From Pseudomonadota bacterium (GTDB taxonomy: Bacteria > Pseudomonadota > Alphaproteobacteria > Rhizobiales > Hyphomicrobiaceae): a stretch of 64,000 nt of DNA. The stretch is from contig JAFAFW010000045.1 of NCBI GenBank assembly GCA_023423275.1, positions 1-64,000 of the forward strand, written 5' to 3'. Positions 62,459-64,000 of the stretch are shown piece by piece (the stretch's first letter is position 1; each line of letters opens with the position of its first letter). The notes beneath the pieces were generated by a model, which was not told the DNA's origin, ran no database searches, and saw only the letters and a program-made list of their open reading frames with translations. A program made the translations under genes and the position numbers.

Positions 62459-64000
62459 ATGGGCGCAGCCGACAAGGCGCTTTGCTTTCTGACGATCGGG
62501 GAGGCGGCGCGATTGATCGCCCAGCGTCAGATTTCGCCGGTCGATCTCGTCGAAGCCTTCCTCGCGCGCATCGAAGCCGTTGACCACATCCTCGCCACCT
62601 ACATCACAGTTTGTGCCGACGAGGCCCTGGCCGATGCGCGCCGTGCGGAGGCCGAAATCGTGCGCGGGGGCGTGCGCGGCCCACTGCACGGCATTCCTTA
62701 TGGGCTCAAGGACAATTTCATGGTGCGCGGGGTGCGCGCCACGGCCAATTCGAGGCTGATGGCCGATTACGTGCCGGACGGCGATGCGACTGCGCACAGC
62801 CGTTTGCGTAATGCGGGCGCCATTTTCCTGGGCAAGCTGAACACCTACGAATACGGCACGGGCAACGGCGACAACCTTTTCGAGCTTCCGTTTCCACCAG
62901 CACGCAATCCGTGGAACCTGAGCCATTTCCCTGGGGGCTCCACCACGGGTGGCGGTGCGTCGGTCGCCGCGGGAACCGCCATGCTCGCCCTTGGCTCGGA
63001 TACTGGCGGTTCTGTTCGCCTTCCCGCTGCCGCCTGTGGCGTGTCTGGTCTCAAGCCGACCTATGGACTGGTAAGCAGGGCGGGCGTGCTGCCGAATTGC
63101 TATTCGCTTGACTGCATTGGGCCGATTGCCTGGACCGCGCGCGACGCCGGGCTCGCCCTGCGCGCTATCGCTGGGTTCGATGTACGCGATCCGGCCACTG
63201 CGGAGGTCGATGTCGCGCGCGTCATGGACACGTCGAGCGCTATGAAGGATCTGAGGATCGGTGTTTTGCGTCGCTTCCACGAGCGAGATATCGCAACCAG
63301 CCCCAATCTGGTCGCGGGGTTCGATCACGTCGTATCGGTTCTGCCCGGTCTCGGCGCGACAGTCGTCACGTGCGAACTACCTTGGAGCCTGCAGGATTTC
63401 CGGGCCTGTTCGCGGATCATCAATACGGCCGAGAGCTACGCCATCCACGAGAGCGATTTTCGCGACCACCGGAACCGCATGGGCGTCGCGCTCCGCGATA
63501 AGCTGAGAGCAGGGCGCGCGGTTGCGTCGGTCGACTATCTGCGCGCACAGCGGTGGCGCCGCACGCTCGCCGCCGACGTTGATGAGCTTTTTCAGGCTGT
63601 CGATGTGATCCTGTGCGCCGGCGCGACCCGGTGCGCGCCCGATTATGCCGACAGATCCGGGCTTGGCGCCTTTACGACGGAGTCGGCGATGGCCGCATTC
63701 AGCATTTCGGGGCACCCCGCCATCTCGGTCTGCAGCGGCTTTTCGGATCTCGGATTGCCTCTCAATGTTCAGCTCGCAGGTCGCCGCTTCGAGGATGGAC
63801 GGCTTCTGGTTGCCGCCGCCGCGCTCGAGGATGCCTTGGGTCTGAAGCACCAGCGGCCCGCCGATGTCCCGGTACGTCCAGCGGATCCTGATTGGGCTTC
63901 CCAGCCGGCGTCCGACATGAGTGAGGATGATTGCGAGAGACACGCTGCGGAGTCGATCAGGGCGACACTCGACCAGCTTCCTCGGGATCTGCCCAAGGAA
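62459..64000 (+). CDS. amidase-signature-family enzyme (GatA/AtzE-like), 3' end outside window
   Basis: At least 514 residues, open to the window end. Start at 62459 with GTGAGGG upstream. Amidase-signature motifs are the catalytic Lys in HGIPYGLKDNF (about residue 79), a GGSTTGGGASVAAG loop (about 160-173) and the nucleophile region LGSDTGGSVRLPAA (about 178-191). The loop has Thr where many relatives have the second Ser of GGSS. It would hydrolyse a linear amide, fitting a step after ring opening by the PuuE-like enzymes. It is 12 bases after the DUF4387 gene, in the same operon. Confidence 0.9.
   Translation, partial: MGAADKALCFLTIGEAARLIAQRQISPVDLVEAFLARIEAVDHILATYITVCADEALADARRAEAEIVRGGVRGPLHGIPYGLKDNFMVRGVRATANSRLMADYVPDGDATAHSRLRNAGAIFLGKLNTYEYGTGNGDNLFELPFPPARNPWNLSHFPGGSTTGGGASVAAGTAMLALGSDTGGSVRLPAAACGVSGLKPTYGLVSRAGVLPNCYSLDCIGPIAWTARDAGLALRAIAGFDVRDPATAEVDVARVMDTSSAMKDLRIGVLRRFHERDIATSPNLVAGFDHVVSVLPGLGATVVTCELPWSLQDFRACSRIINTAESYAIHESDFRDHRNRMGVALRDKLRAGRAVASVDYLRAQRWRRTLAADVDELFQAVDVILCAGATRCAPDYADRSGLGAFTTESAMAAFSISGHPAISVCSGFSDLGLPLNVQLAGRRFEDGRLLVAAAALEDALGLKHQRPADVPVRPADPDWASQPASDMSEDDCERHAAESIRATLDQLPRDLPKE

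Noticed and set aside
1..64000. CRISPR arrays, tRNA genes, prophage or complete insertion sequences
   Set aside because: I looked for regularly spaced repeats, tRNA-like cloverleaf ends, integrases and transposases and saw none.

Overview
The window is about 64 kb of GC-rich, densely coding bacterial chromosome. Gene content points to an alphaproteobacterium, most likely Hyphomicrobiales (Rhizobiales). The clues are a BgsBA-like c-di-GMP-dependent glucan synthase pair, an Omp25/31-type beta-barrel domain, ExbB with a long Ala/Pro-rich N-terminus, TamA/TamB, and many importers for small organic molecules. I cannot name a genus. I see no rRNA, tRNA, CRISPR array, intact insertion sequence or prophage.

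Left part (1-16 kb). A minus-strand operon carries hydantoinase/oxoprolinase subunits A and B, a TetR regulator and a periplasmic binding protein cut by the window edge. A palindromic operator lies at its promoter. Divergent to it is a three-subunit molybdenum hydroxylase of the PaoABC/YagTSR type. Next come a membrane-fusion protein and a processive glycosyltransferase with a PilZ-like tail. A minus-strand trio follows: Asp/Glu racemase-like protein, D-amino acid dehydrogenase-like oxidase and D-2-hydroxyacid dehydrogenase.

Middle part (16-36 kb). This holds exbB-exbD-tonB with overlapping inverted repeats upstream, then an SDR, a PPC-domain protein, a membrane metallophosphoesterase, HdeD-like and AI-2E-family membrane proteins, a patatin, a DUF1772 protein and a VOC protein. 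A SulP transporter is preceded by an XRE regulator with a palindromic upstream site. An L,D-transpeptidase and the tamA-tamB pair close this part.

36-49 kb. A ferric-iron/phosphonate-type binding protein and a double permease are followed by one MalK/UgpC-type ATPase, then a sugar-type binding protein and two permeases. One ATPase gene may therefore serve two importers. A minus-strand iron-uptake cassette follows: FecI-like sigma factor, FecR-like regulator and a giant TonB-dependent receptor. The receptor carries a second, Omp25-like barrel at its C-terminus. Identically spaced promoter-like elements precede fecR and the receptor gene.

49-64 kb is the most striking region, an apparently co-regulated catabolic locus. 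It encodes a GntR/FCD regulator, an MmgE/PrpD protein, a complete Liv-type ABC importer, three PuuE-like polysaccharide-deacetylase-family hydrolases, a nitroreductase-methyltransferase fusion, an AtuA/DUF1446 protein with its DUF4387 partner, and an amidase running off the window. An identical 16-bp site containing the palindrome TGTCGACA lies in both divergent promoter regions, so one regulator probably controls the whole set. The enzymes suggest uptake and opening of a nitrogen-containing cyclic amide or ureide-like compound; the substrate is unknown.
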